Shown in pieces: positions 20,382-32,540 of a DNA stretch of 64,000 bases. The stretch is taken from contig MNCI01033529.1 in assembly GCA_015680685.1 (NCBI GenBank), forward strand, positions 772,732 to 836,731. Direction: 5' to 3'. Position numbers and translations under genes: made by a program. This DNA comes from Gnetum montanum (taxonomy: Eukaryota > Streptophyta > Gnetopsida > Gnetales > Gnetaceae). The notes beneath the pieces are model-generated. The model had not been told where the DNA came from. It did not search any database and saw only the letters and a list, made by a program, of their open reading frames with translations. Within the stretch, counting starts at the first letter, position 1; every line of letters starts with the position of its first letter.

Positions 20382-22620
20382 ATGTGTCTTTCATAAGGAA
20401 GTGATAATGCATCGTATAATGAAAACATTCATGAGAGAAGTAATGAGATATATGGTAAAGAAAATTGGAGTGACCAACTTCATGCAGGGGTTTCATATAT
20501 TCTTGACCACCTTGATGATAGTTAAAGACTACATTCGCCTAAGGTAGACAATCCTAGGGAGGATGAAGTAAGTCTTAGACAAGAGAAGGCCTCAAGTCCT
20601 AAGACCTCCTTGAAACTAAGAAATGATAAATTAAGGGACCTAGGGAAATATCATAGAACCCATGGCAATCCTTCTAATTCCTCATCTTTCTCTTTCCCTT
20701 CAATGTCTAGCTCTAATGAAGATGAACATAGGTATAGAGACAAAGCTCCACTCTAGGGATCAAAATAAAAATAGAAATCCAAACCATGGAAAAAGTCCAA
20801 GACATCAACATGAACATAGACATAATCATCACGATGAAACAAATAGTAATAGAAATTTCCTTTACAACTTATCTAATGATGATGAATCCTTATTGGCCAC
20901 TAAGAGCATGATGAAGATCATAGGGGTAGTTAAGATATCTCATAGGCATCTCAAAGAGAGTTTCCTACCTAGGCTTGATATGAATAATATTTCTAAATTT
21001 GCAAGAGGCTATGATTTGGATCCACAACATCATTTACAAGCCTTCCATGATGCCTGTGCTTTCTACAACATTGAAAATGGATGATAGAAACTTAAGCTCT
21101 TTCCTAGGACACTAATCAATAGAGTTGAAGTGTGGTATAAATTTTTGAAACCAAATTCAATCCAATAGTTATGCACAATGCTAGAACTCTTCAACGAGAA
21201 ATACCAAACCTATGCAAGAGTGTCCAAATTGAGGAGACACATCCAAGGATGGAAGCAAGAATAACATGAACCCTTAAACATGGCCTTAGATAGATATTAT
21301 TTCCTATTGAATAGATTCCTAGGCCATGGTTTCTCCAAGGAAAGGCAACATTGTCACATCATATATGAGCTTCATAATGAAGGGATGTATAGCCCATGTC
21401 AATTATACGAGCTACAAATCCATTAGATTCAAGAATTGATCAAGCATGTGGTAAAAGAAGAAGGGGAAATATGAAAATGAGAGAATGTTGAGAAAAATCA
21501 ATGGGATCCACCTTCCCAAAAGAAGGATCTTCATATCTATGGTAAGGAGAAAGAGGCTACTCTTGATAAGGTGATCTTGCAATGAATCTTGCTGATACAA
21601 AAGTCTATTGATGAACTTGAAGCAAAGTTTGATAGTGACAAAAAAGTTACAACTTTGGTAAAAACTATAGAGAAGAAGGTAGTGCAAAAAAAAAAAAAAA
21701 AACCAAGAAATCACTATAAACAATGGAAGAAATACCAAGAAATAGCTAGGAACACTTTTTAGCAAATAGAAAAAATGGCTGAAGAAAGTGAGGTTATAGA
21801 CTCAACCATAGATGAAGATAATGGATGTGACATCTGTAAATATTAGCATCTAAAAGGCCATTGCCTGATCTTGTTGCATCTACATGAGTATTGAGCAAGT
21901 GCCTTAAATATGAAGTTTGTATAGAAGCACATGCCTAGGAGGTTTCCTTTTCCACATGGTAATGAAAGCTAGTTCCACAACCAATCATACTATCCTAGGA
22001 TGAATTATTACTAGCCTCAACACTATCATCAACTATAGTAACAACACCCACAATCTTGGGGAAGGCTACCACCAAACCAGCCCTATCCTTCCTATTAACC
22101 AAAATCACATGAATATTATGTTCAACATCCTATTTCTCCAACTAGTTCTATGTCCTCTACTTCAAATCACCACTGACTCTCCCGAGTACCATCAACCCAT
22201 GACATATCTTGAATGATCACCACCTCTAGCCTCTTAACATCCATCCTATCCTCAATATCCTCATACTTCACCTCATCATGTGCCACTGCTAGCAACACAA
22301 GAGGGCTCAGCACCACAACATCAACAAATGAATTCCACTTGCATTGCAAGTGTGTAGAGAAATGTTGATAACACTAGGTTCCCACTATAAACTCAAAAAT
22401 GTCCATTCTTTAGAAAAGGCCCTAGGCGGAACTGTAATACTCATGGACCTACTACATCATCCAAACCAATCCAAGGCCAATCTAGTGCAAAACCTTCCTT
22501 CTCACAACCAATGTCCTCTAATCCTACACAAGGGCCATCATCCATTATTACTCCAACACCAAACCAAAGCAATGAACCTAGCAAAGTGAGGAGATGAACA
22601 AATCCATGAATACTATATCA
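20382..22620 (+). pseudogene. gag remnant of E4
   Basis: An aligned ATG lies about 106 nt after the primer site. The clearest part is 20662-21084, with DDESLLATKSMMKIIGVVKI and DPQHHLQAFHDACAFYNIEN, almost identical in motif to the intact gag of E1. Further on come a zinc-knuckle relic (near 21830), PRRFPFPHGNES and a Gln/Pro/Tyr tail to about 22600. An A18-type run at 21687-21704 and many stops break it. No protease or pol follows. Confidence 0.8.
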
Positions 22621-24180
22621 TAATCAAGGGTGCAATTGTGGGCTAGACATCTACAATGTTAATACAACTCATGCCCTGACCCACCATACAATTAACAACC
22701 AAGTGTGTGAAAAATGATTTGTCTACACAATTGCCACTACACCAAGAGACACCTAGTAGTGAGGAAATGAAAGGTTATCAATATTTTATACATGCATGGA
22801 TCCTACTTATCTACTTATTAATTCTTTCCATAGTTGAATGTTTAGTCGTGGTGGGAACCCTCAATTCTAATCAGAATTAATAGGTGTTTTTCATCGTTTT
22901 GTTTTATAATTTTTTATCATTTTCTTATTTCCTGATACAGTTTTTTCCTATCCTTTTCAACATTTTCTATATTTTTTTTTCATTTCCTTTGTTAGTAATC
23001 TCACTTGTAAATAGAATAGTAATGTAGCCCATTGAGATGAGGTTTTCTCTATGTTGTCAGGTCATGAGGGACTAATTATTTAGATAGTGAGACCACATCA
23101 TCCATCCAATCATTCCATTAATAATAGGTTCTTACCCTAGTCATAATGACATTACTTTTTATCATCCAACCTAAAAATAAATTCATATTCATTATGCCCT
23201 AGCAGAAGAGTGTAGGATCAAGGGGGAAATGTGTAGGGTATGACATCAAGGGGATTGTGGATTCTCTTTGGCCACTTTTGTATGTTCTATCATGTTGCTT
23301 CAATTGTAATTATATCCTTATAGATCTAATGAAAAATGGAAGTAATAGTTACATAAAAAGGCACTAAATAAATTTCTAAGGATCCCACTAGAAAGACATG
23401 TATCTATGCCTAAAGGTTGATGGCTTCTTAGCTAAAAAAAAAGTTCCATAAGTTAACTTCTCCCTTGGAAAAAATACCAAGTGATGTTACCCCTTGTAAC
23501 TATGATAGTCTTATGGTTGTCAACTGCCAGGATGAAATGATGCAATGTCATTGAAATGTGGTTTGGACTTGGTTTGAATCTTGGAAAGATTGGCTAATGA
23601 TTACTTAACCATTAATAACACATAAGGATTCATTATGCCTTTAGTAAGACACCTCACGTCCCAATTTCTATAGTCCATCTCATATCACTATTCATATGAT
23701 CCTAACTTGTGATTTTGTGTAATATAGAGTTATTATCTCAAACTCGTGGTTTTTACATGTGTGTTTTTTTGCATAGTTATGCATTGCATTCAACCCCTTT
23801 GGTGCCTACAAACATTTTTAGGTGTGGTTATACAAGGGCATCATAGGCTAGAGCCTACTTTAGGGAGAATCTAGTTGTGTAACTTTTGTAACTTGTACTT
23901 GTTTGACACAACAACATCATTCCTAACCTTCCAAGCACTTCTTTATTAAATTTCATGCTTTCCCTTATCATGTAATTGATCCATTCTACAACATCAATTT
24001 AACACCCCTTTCCTTGTATCATCCAAAGATTTTAACATCAATGACTCCATCTTCTAAGACTTTGGATGCCTAACAATGATTTCCTACTTACCCCAGAAAT
24101 ATGGACCTAACCTAAAACCTTCCAACCAATCATAAAACTTCATTTTCCATTCTCAGTACCCTCATTAAATGCAAATTCAT
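22621..24180. other. Unclassified AT-rich DNA
   Basis: No gene is supported. The E4 internal region seems to be cut off here. Words such as TGATATGAG/CTCATATC and long T runs occur, but no repeat ends could be defined. Confidence 0.35.
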
Positions 24181-25207
24181 GGACCCCAATATTGGCTACT
24201 TGGTTTTGGGTCAACCTTGATATCGAATACCCAATATTAGTTACCCAATATTAGGTTAAAGAAAACTCTATATATGACCCCCACAGTATCCAAAAATCAA
24301 TTCTCTTAATTTTCACTTAGGGGAGTTTTTCAAATTTGTGGAGTTAATGTTTCATTCTTGGTCAAAGCAATCATCGAAGCTCTTAATCTACCAAATGAAG
24401 GGGCTAAGTTAGTCCATCTGTCCATGAGCTCTGACCCCAACACTAGAAAGCTATGGTTGAGGTAGGCATATAGCAAGGATGACAAAACATATAATGAATT
24501 AACTCTAGAACAGAGGACCTATTTCAAGATAGGCACATATCATCTCTTCCCCACCAAAGGGATCAACAAAATTTCAACATATGCAGCCAAGGGAAGTGTC
24601 ATACTAATGGGCAAATACATGGTCAACCTTACCAAATTATATTACATCAAAATTCAAAGCTAGTTTAAAGAAAAGAGGAGGGAAGCCCACAGTTCCATTC
24701 CCTTGCTTAATCTAAAAGCTATGGAAGCACAATCAAATTCTGGGATACACAAACAATGTTCCCAGGAAGGTTTAGAATGCTTCCTTCACTGAATTGCTTG
24801 AACATGCAACACCAAGGAGAGACCTTTGTGAGGAACATGAACTAGATAAGGAAGTAGAACTAGAAAAAGAGGCAAAATAGGAGCTTGAATAGTATCATGG
24901 GCCACAAGTTCCACCACTACTACCATAGGAGCTAGTAATGAACCACTTGCAAAAAAATTGATAAAACACTCAGTTGGATGAGTAGAGAGGAATTACGCCT
25001 CTTTAGAGTCCTCAACGATGTTGTGCAACTGACTATTTTAATGGATTAGACAAGAGGATAGATTTTGCTATAGTTAGGAGGAGAATCCCAATGATTATGT
25101 CAAATCTCTAGTAATGCCGCATCCTTCCAAGTAATACTAAAAATAGGAGAAGGTGCAATAGTAGTGGTCATGCAACATCAAGATGTATCAGGCATAGTAG
25201 AGGTAAT
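24181..25207 (+). pseudogene. LTR-like promoter followed by an unrecognised decayed frame
   Basis: Four CAATATT or GATATC words (24190-24255) precede a TATATATG box at 24269, resembling the U3 of the first family. From about 24350 one plus frame is readable for about 100 codons with few stops (LNLPNEGAKLVHLSMSSDPN; TLEQRTYFKIGTYHLFPTKG; KGSVILMGKYMVNLTKLYYI). The second and third motifs faintly recall the extra ORF of Athila-type elements; I am not confident. Element A is inserted at 25208. Confidence 0.35.
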
Positions 25208-27008
25208 TGTAGCAATTGAAAACATCGGCAGCTGGAAAAAACTAAGAGGTCATCAGTTGTGACAGTCTTAACCCCAGATCCGGGCGAGGGCTATGCTAGA
25301 TAAAATGAAAATGGGGTGCCGTGAACGGTCTAGTCGATCAGATAGGGACTTAGTCAGTATTACTAGAACCTTTTGCAAATGTATGATTTGAAAACAAGAC
25401 TTATAGCATAAAATAATAATCCTTAAATGCAAAAGGAGCAAAAAATGATGTAAAATGCGATGAAAAGTAGGAAAGCAAAGTAAAATGTAGTTGGGAAAAG
25501 GCACTATTTCAAGATTATGACTTCACCCTGTCAAGGTGGGTACAATCTGTTGCGCCACACTGGGAGGCGTAGAGATCCCAAAAGTAGCCAAGACATTTAG
25601 AGCAAGATAGCTGTGTGCTGGAATGCGAGCCCAGGAGTTCACAATGCAAAATGCTACAAAGATAGTGGGAAGGAGCCAAAACAGAATGCCAAACAGGAAT
25701 GCTCGCTGTTTACAATGCCAAAAAAAATGTTTACAATGCTCAGGATTGATAGTTTGCCAACTTGCAAAAGTTCTAACTTTCCAACTTGTTAACCTACTAA
25801 TCAATTTTTGCTTTCTAGCCAACCAATTCACCAACCAACCCTTTGAACATTACTCATCAGGGTATTTATAGGGCCAGGAGCATGCGAAAGATGTGGTTTT
25901 GGTGCCATGTGTCCTGAGCCCATGTTGACATGTCTATGCTACATGGACATGTAGGATTGATTGACGAGCCTACCATGCTATAATTACACTATCAGAACTT
26001 GGAGATGTGTGTCAACGACGCAAATAGTTGAAGTGCATTGATGTAGCATGGCTACCTACCATGCTGTGTGTAGCATGTGGCATAGTGTAGAAGCTTGCTA
26101 TGCAAGGAGATGCATAGATGTAGTGTAGCTGCTTGCTACGCTGTGCTATGCTTTGGAGTGTAGCATGTCAGCATAGCATAGCATCTTGCTACGCTGTGCT
26201 ATGCTATGCAGCGTAGCATAGCGTAGCCACCAGTTTGAGGCAGAAAATTGTGTTGGGGCTTGTTGCATGTGCTGGAAACCTTTGAAGTGCTCTGATTGAT
26301 TTTGCATATTTTCTATGCTATGATATGCTACATAGCGTAGCACAAAGTAGTAGCTAGCCTTAATTGCAAAAATGTTGATAATCTGCAACTTTTTCTCTTT
26401 GCAACGTGAAACATGCGAACTTACTGATCCTACACTTTGAGATGCCTTTTGGCACTTCCGTAATGTTGCTATGCTGTGCTATGCTATGTAGCATAGCAGC
26501 CAACATGGCCTACTTTTTGCTGAATTTGCCACTTTCTGGTGGAAGGAACCATTGCTGAAGGACTTAGAGCTGAGAAAAGCAATTGGTTTCAAAGGCTAAA
26601 GGCGCTAACTAAGTGCAATTAAAGTCACTAAGTAAGCTGAACCTTCCTATATTGCTCTTGCTATTCTATGCTACGCTACGTAGGATAGCATAGTGTAGCA
26701 ACTTTTCTTGCAACAATTTACAGTTGATTGCCTACACAATTGTCTCCTAAAACCTGCTACGCTACATAGCGTAGCAAACTCCTTAGCTAAAAAACTTGCC
26801 AAAATGTTTCGCACATCCTGAGCACTGCTGGCAACTCTCCACATCATTTTTGAGTAGGTTGTCAGCTGGGTAAATTATCGAGCTAGAAAAATTACCAAGC
26901 TAGATAGCCTAAACTCAGAGCATTCATTTCTTGTCAAAGTGACATGACGTTGTCTAAATTGCAAAGACCTGGTGAAGCAAGAAAGTCTTGAAAATTTAGG
27001 GTGTTTCA
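25208..27008 (-). repeat. 3' LTR of Tat-like element A (about 1.8 kb)
   Basis: The plus strand runs TGTAGCAATTG to GTGTTTCA, giving TG...CA ends on the element strand. It matches LTRs of B and C. It has a TATTTATA (minus-strand TATAAATA) at 25863-25870 and a series of GCTACGCTA-type palindromes between 26040 and 26770. A purine tract follows inside at 27009. Confidence 0.8.
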
Positions 27009-27025
27009 TTGGCCCCTCTTTGTTG
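27009..27025 (-). other. Polypurine tract of element A
   Basis: The minus strand reads CAAAGAGGGGCCAA directly before the LTR start TGAAACAC. The same tract is present in B (31098-31112) and, slightly changed, in C (60744-60758). It marks this LTR as the 3' one. Confidence 0.75.
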
Positions 27026-27468
27026 ACATCTAGAGGATGGACCCAAGAGATGCTGACAAAGAATATGAAACATCACAGAAGAGAAAACGTCAACATTGCT
27101 CTTTGGTCATCACCAAGATGTCTCTTAGCTATACTTTGAGAGTGTTGCATTGGTTACATGGGAGAAGGGAAGCGTTAAGCATGGAGGGAGTAGGCTCAGG
27201 AAAAGGATAAAGATGAGACTTGGTAGGGTCCCTCATTGGAGTGCTCATGAGGGAGTTGTTTGCATGGTCATCTTTTCTTTTGCTGACCTTCAACCTCTTG
27301 TCAGAATGCTTAGGGAGAGAGGGTGTGCAAAACAGATTACATGCCATTTGTTTTAGGCATGCTTTTTTTTTGCGCATGAGCTTTTGCTCTCTTATGCTTT
27401 TACCTTTCCTATTTTTCCTTTTACATATACAAACAACCTTGTCATAGGATAGGTATTTCCTTCCTAGG

Positions 27469-28388
27469 ATGAGTTATGTTACATCCATGTGGGGCCTTAA
27501 CCTACCTACAGATGCTTCCCATGCAACAAGCTGTGTTACGCACATCATGGATTTTGTGGTTGGGAAAATGAGAGGGCTTGACAGGCATTCGAAAAAGCTT
27601 ATGAAAGAGAGGAGAGAGTGGATTGTAAGTGTAAGGAGTGAAATAAGGAAGGTAAAGGGGAGGAACAGGATGTGCACTTTAAGCTAACTAAGCTAGTCAA
27701 GACGAATGCCTTGGAACATGTAGGGTCTTGCTTCCATGGCGAAGCGCATCTCTAGCCAGCATCCCCCTGGTATGCATCCTGCAAACATAACAAAAAGAAA
27801 ACTAGAAGAAACAATCATGATGTAAAATGAAGGCAAATTCCTTGCTCGCTACAGTCATTGTTGAAGCTTTGGACATCTTTGCTAGTGTGCGATGTCCAAA
27901 GTAGGAAGGCCAGCAACGGCTTTGGTAGCATCAGCATGGAGGAACTGGCATCGAAGGAGCTAGGAGTTGCTGTGAGTACGGATGCCCAGAAATCCCTATT
28001 GAAGGCATGCATTCTCAGTTCAGCTATGGGATTGGTTACTCCACAGCTAAATGTTGTTTGAGCTCAGGTGTTGGTAGGGGGCTGGAGGGTAACAATATTG
28101 TGGCTAGGCCACAATACTGTTGGAACTCTAGGAATAGGCACTGACCAAGGAACTACTATCAAGGTGACGAGCCATGGCAACAGTAGGTCTGAAGGGTCAG
28201 TGAAATGTCATACGACATCTCCAGAGGATCAGCAGGATGCCAAGAGCAATGGCATTGCATATGTTCCAAATCATTTTTTCATCGCATTGTGAACTATATT
28301 CTGGAACTACAACATCCCACCCCATGTCGGCACTGTGCATGCTTGCTTGATGTGTATTGGTGTAGATGCGTGTTGGGGACATGTTGTA
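27469..28388 (+). pseudogene. Antisense gene 2, copy in A (between 3' LTR and repeat array)
   Basis: On the strand opposite to gag-pol, an ATG at 27469 (context CCTAGGATGAG) starts a frame reading DASHATSCVTHIMDFVVGKM, then a basic stretch (KKLMKERREWIVSVRSEIRK). Later segments in shifted frames read SISMEELASKELGVAVSTDA and TTSPEDQQDAKSNGIAYV. The same order occurs in B (31412) and C (60301, minus), with the same CCTAGGATGAG start in A and B. Stops interrupt all copies. I do not recognise the family; the basic N-terminal helix could be coiled. Confidence 0.5.
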
Positions 28389-28390
28389 AA

Positions 28391-28853
28391 CCCAGTTTAA
28401 GATCCTGGTAGACCATCTGCTAGTTTAAGATCTTAGCAGACTATCGTGCTGGTTTAAGGTCCCAGCAGACCATATGTGCCAGTTTAACATCATAGAGGAC
28501 ATTTGCCATGCTAGTTTAAAGTCCCAACATACTGCTATGCTAGTTTAAGATCCCAGCAGACCAATGTTGTGCCAGTTTAAGGTCCTAGCATACCACTACG
28601 CTAGTTTTTCATCGTAGCAGATGGTGGATGAACTAGTTTAAGGTCCTAGAAGACTGTCTATGCCAGTTTAATGTCATAGCAGACTATCTGAGCCAAGTTA
28701 TAGTCATAGCAGACTATCTGTTCCAGTTTTACATCATAGTAGATAGGCTTTGCCAGTTTAGCATCATAGCGGACATTGGTGAAGCTGTGCCAATTTAATG
28801 TCGTAGCAGACGTTTGCTCACCTTTGCTAGTTTTATGTCGTAGCGAACGTTGT
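28391..28853 (+). repeat. Tandem array 3 in A (about 15 units of 29-37 bp)
   Basis: Units follow YYAGTTTAARGTCNYAGCAGACC; the best ones contain GGTC and GACC as an inverted repeat with six bases between (for example GGTCCCAGCAGACC). In B and C the equivalent array lies after integrase; in A it is followed directly by antisense gene 1, pol being absent. Confidence 0.9.
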
Positions 28854-28944
28854 GAGTCTAAAAATATATTCACCTTATCATAGTCCATTTCGGTCATTGC
28901 TGACACATTTAGCTGTATGACATATGCCACTGTTAATGTTGTAG

Positions 28945-29422
28945 GACCCCCTCTAATTCATGTGGAACCATGGGCCAAGACCCCTGACAAGTTTATGTTT
29001 AAGCAAGGCGTCATCAATGACATGATCGATTGCCTCAAGAAGGTTAACCTTGAAGTGGGTAAGTAGCTACACTAAATGCTCTTATGTTGTTATGCTAGAT
29101 GCTTTAAGTTTTTCTAACCTTGCTACGCTAGTGTGACTAATGGGCTTCTTGTGTTATGATAGCCTCTCAACTCAAATGGGACTCGACACGGCCTTTGAAA
29201 TTTAGTGATGTGCCGACATTCCCACCTAAAGTGATCGAGGTATCTTTTCATACATACGACAAGGCTAGAAAATGGACTTTGCACTTAGCATGCTCCTTGT
29301 GGGAGTGTAGGCACATCAACGAGGACTTGTGGAAATGAGTCCAAAAGGTCGAGAAGGAGAAGGCCAACTTGAGCACTGAAGTGGAAGACCTCAAATCGAG
29401 GAACGAATTCCTCATAGCTCAT
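28945..29422 (+). pseudogene. Antisense gene 1, partial copy in A
   Basis: An exon reading VEPWAKTPDKFMFKQGVIND ends at 29058 with a perfect splice donor (GG|GTAAGT). After an intron, an exon from 29163 (acceptor ATGATAG) reads SQLKWDSTRPLKFSDVPTFP, LACSLWECRHINEDLWK and then a leucine-rich heptad segment (VEKEKANLSTEVEDLKSRNE). Both correspond to exons 6 and 7 of the copy in C. The copy is cut at 29423 by the LTR of element B, which inserted here. Confidence 0.7.
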
Positions 29423-31097
29423 TGTAGCAACCGAAAATGTTGGTAGCTAAAAAACACCGAGAGGTCATTGGTCATTGACAGTCTTAACCCCGTTTTTGTG
29501 GGAGGGCCGTGCTGGATAGAACGGAAATAGGGCACCCTGAATGGTCTAGTCGATTAGACAGGGACTTAGTCAGTGTTAATATAACCTTTTGCAACTAGAT
29601 AATTTGAAAACAAGATCAATAGTGCAAAGTAATGCTTAAATGTAAAAGAGATAGAAAATAATGTAAAATTCAATAGTAAGAAGGAGACAAAGTAAAATGC
29701 AATTAGAAAAATGCACCGCTTCAAAGCTACGACTTCACTTTATCAAGGTGGATACAATCGGTTGCATAGCACTAAGGATTGTAGAGGTCCTGAGAGTAAC
29801 CAAGACATGTAGAGCAAGATGGTTGTGTGCTTGAACATGGACTAACAATGTGAAATGCTACCAAGGTTGTAGAGAAGAGTAGAACAAAATTCCAACTGAG
29901 AGTGCTAACTGTTTACAATGTTAAATAGAAAGCTTACAATGCTCAAGGTTACAGTGCTAACTATTTTGCTTGTCAGCCAAAAAAATTGTTAGTTAACCAA
30001 AAATGCCAAAAAATTGGACCCTTAGAGCATTGCTCATTGGGGTATTTATAGGATAAAAGGTGCACAAAAGATACAGTTTGAATGCCACATGCTATGGGCT
30101 TGCATTGACCTATCTATGTTGCACATGCTTGCATGACCGTTGGGTGAGTCTACCATGCCGTAATTACAAGCCTACCACTTAATTACACTGTTAGAGAAAT
30201 GGTGCGATTAGGTGGAGTGCATTGATGTAGCATAACTACTTGCCATGCTCTACTATGCTTTGTAGCATAGCATGTTTGGTGTAGTGTAGCATCTTGTTAC
30301 GTTGTGCGATGCTACACAGCATAGCGTAGCGTAATGTAGCCGTCGATTCGAAGCAAAATATTTTCACTGTGTCTTGCTGCATGTATTGGAAACCTTTGAA
30401 GCATGCTAACTATTTATTGTATATTTTCTACACTATGCTACACTACATAGCGTATCATAGCATAGTAGCTAGCCTTAGTCACAAAAAGCATCGCCAATCT
30501 ACAAACTTTTCCTTTTGCATTGTGAATCTTGCGAACTTGCTGATCCTGCCCTTTGAGATGCCTTCTATCATCACTTTTGTAGAATTGCTACACTGCACTG
30601 CACCATGTAGCATAGCGGAGCGTAGTGGCCAGCATGGCCTATTTCTTGCCAATTCACTACTTTCTGATAGAAGGAGACATTGCTAAAGGACTTAAAGTTG
30701 GGCAAGGGGACTGATCGTCTAGCTTTTGCTATGCTATGCTATGTTGTGTAGCATAGCATAGTGTAGCACTACGCTTCTATAAATGTCTTCTAAATTTTGC
30801 TATACTACATATCGTATCATAGCATAGCAAAACTCCTTGACTTAGAAAACTTGCTGAAGCATTCTGCGCACTGCCAACAATTCTGTGCACCGCTCCTAAG
30901 TGCATTGTCAGTTGGATGAACTACTCAGGTGGGTAGGTTGGAGAATTCATTTAGCCTATTGACACCTGGGGTAGAACACCTATTGAATTGGATAGTCTAA
31001 ACATTAGAGCATCCATCTCCTAAAGAACTGCCATAACGCTATGTGAATTGCAAAGACTTGGTGAAGTAAGCATGCCTTCGAATTTTGGGGTGTTTCA
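29423..31097 (-). repeat. 3' LTR of Tat-like element B (about 1.68 kb)
   Basis: It runs from TGTAGCAACCGAAAATG to GGGGTGTTTCA. TATTTATA at 30043-30050 is the minus-strand TATA box. GCTACGCTA/GCTATGCTA palindromes recur between 30220 and 30830. Its left flank (CTCAT, 29418-29422) lies inside antisense gene 1 of element A, and the polypurine tract follows at 31098. Confidence 0.8.
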
Positions 31098-31411
31098 TTG
31101 GCCCCTCTTTTTTGATGTTTGGAGGATGTGCTGGAGAGATGTTGACAAAGAATATGAAACACCACAAAAGACACAATGCTAATGTTGCTGCTTAGTGATT
31201 ATTAAGATGTCACTTGGCTGTGCTTGAGAGTGTTGCATTGATTTTTGCAGGGAGAAAGGACGAAGAAGGGAGGAAGGAGGTTCATGAAAAAGAGTAAAGA
31301 TAAGGCTTAGTAGAGTCCCTCATCAGAGTGCTCATGAGGGAGTTGTTTGCATTTTCATCTTTACTTTCACTGAACTTCGACCTCTTGTAGGATAGGTGTT
31401 TCTTTCCTAGG

Positions 31412-32190
31412 ATGAGTTGTGTTACATCTGTGTGGGGTTCTGACCTACCTACAGATGCTTCCAATGTGGTGAGCTGTCTTACGCAAATCATGGAATTTTC
31501 ACTCTAAAGTAGCCAAGCTAGTCAAGGCACTCACTTAGCAATGTCATAGCATTTACTGTTGTGGCAAGACATGCCTTCGGCTGCACCTTGTAAGCACGAT
31601 GGAGAGCGAAATAGCCATGATGCAAAGAGAGGAAACAATTCTTGCTTGCTGCAGACATTATTGAAGCTCTTGGATACCTTTGCTAGTGTATGGTGTCCAA
31701 AGTAGGAAGGCCAACAATGGCCTCAGCAGCATCAGCGTGGAGGAGCTGGCATCGAAGGAACAGGGAGTTGCTATGAGTGCGGATGCTTTGGAATTCCTAC
31801 CAAAGGCATGCCTTCTCAGTTCAGCTATGGGAGTAGCTACCACATAGCTAAACATTGTGCAAGCCCAGGTGTCAACAAGGAGTTGGAGGGTAACAATATT
31901 GTGGCTGGGCCACAATACTACCAGAACTCTAGCAGCAAGCACTTCCCAAGGACCTTCTGTTAGGGTGTTGGGCCATGGCGATGGTAGGTTTGGAGGGCCA
32001 GTGTGATGTCATACAACATCTCCAAAGGATCAGCATGGTGCCAAGGGTGGCGGCGTCGCATATGTTCCAGATCGTGTTCTCATTGCACCATGAACTACGT
32101 TCTGGAGTTGCAACATCCCAGCCCCATGTTAGCACTGCACACACTTGTTTGATATGTAATTGGTGCAAATGCATGCTCAGGACGTGACAC
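31412..32190 (+). pseudogene. Antisense gene 2, copy in B
   Basis: The ATG at 31412 has the same CCTAGGATGAG context as in A, and the frame starts with DLPTDASNVVSCLTQIMEF against DASHATSCVTHIMDF in A. Homology continues in changing frames through a Gln-rich segment and to CWGH/CSGR-type ends before the array. It carries more stops than A. Function unknown. Confidence 0.45.
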
Positions 32191-32192
32191 GA

Positions 32193-32540
32193 ACCTAGTT
32201 TAAGGTCCTAGTAGACCATGTGTTGGTTTAGGATCCCAGCAGACCGCTGTGCTAGTTTAAGATCCCAGCAGACCGTACATGCCAATTTAACATCATAGCG
32301 AACGTGCTGTGCTAGTTTATAGTCATAGTGGACTAGCTATGCCAATTTTACATCGTAGTAGATAGTTGTCGCTAGTTTAACATCACAGCAGATGCTGCTT
32401 GTTGCAGCCAGTTTAACGTCGTAGTAGACACTACTTTTTACTGCCAATTTAATGTCATAGCAAACGCTGCTTGTTGCCATTAGTTTAACATTGTAGCAGA
32501 TGCTACTTGTTGCCACCATGATTTTGATGTAGTATAGCTT
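32193..32540 (+). repeat. Tandem array 3 in B
   Basis: About ten units of CTAGTTTAAGGTCCYAGCAGACC type and the AACATCGTAGCAGAYG variant. The part nearest to integrase is open on the minus strand and would add a repeated SVCYDIKLA-like peptide tail to integrase (32337-32520). Confidence 0.85.

Noticed and set aside
28391-28853. CRISPR-like array
   Set aside because: Units are contiguous, vary in length and sequence, have no distinct spacers, and lie inside a plant retrotransposon.
25208-31097. Elements with LTRs at 25208 and 29423 as one short LTR pair around a 2.4-kb internal region
   Set aside because: The 29423 LTR has its own polypurine tract and internal region on its right, and it cuts into an exon of the left element; it is the 3' LTR of B, not the 5' LTR of A.
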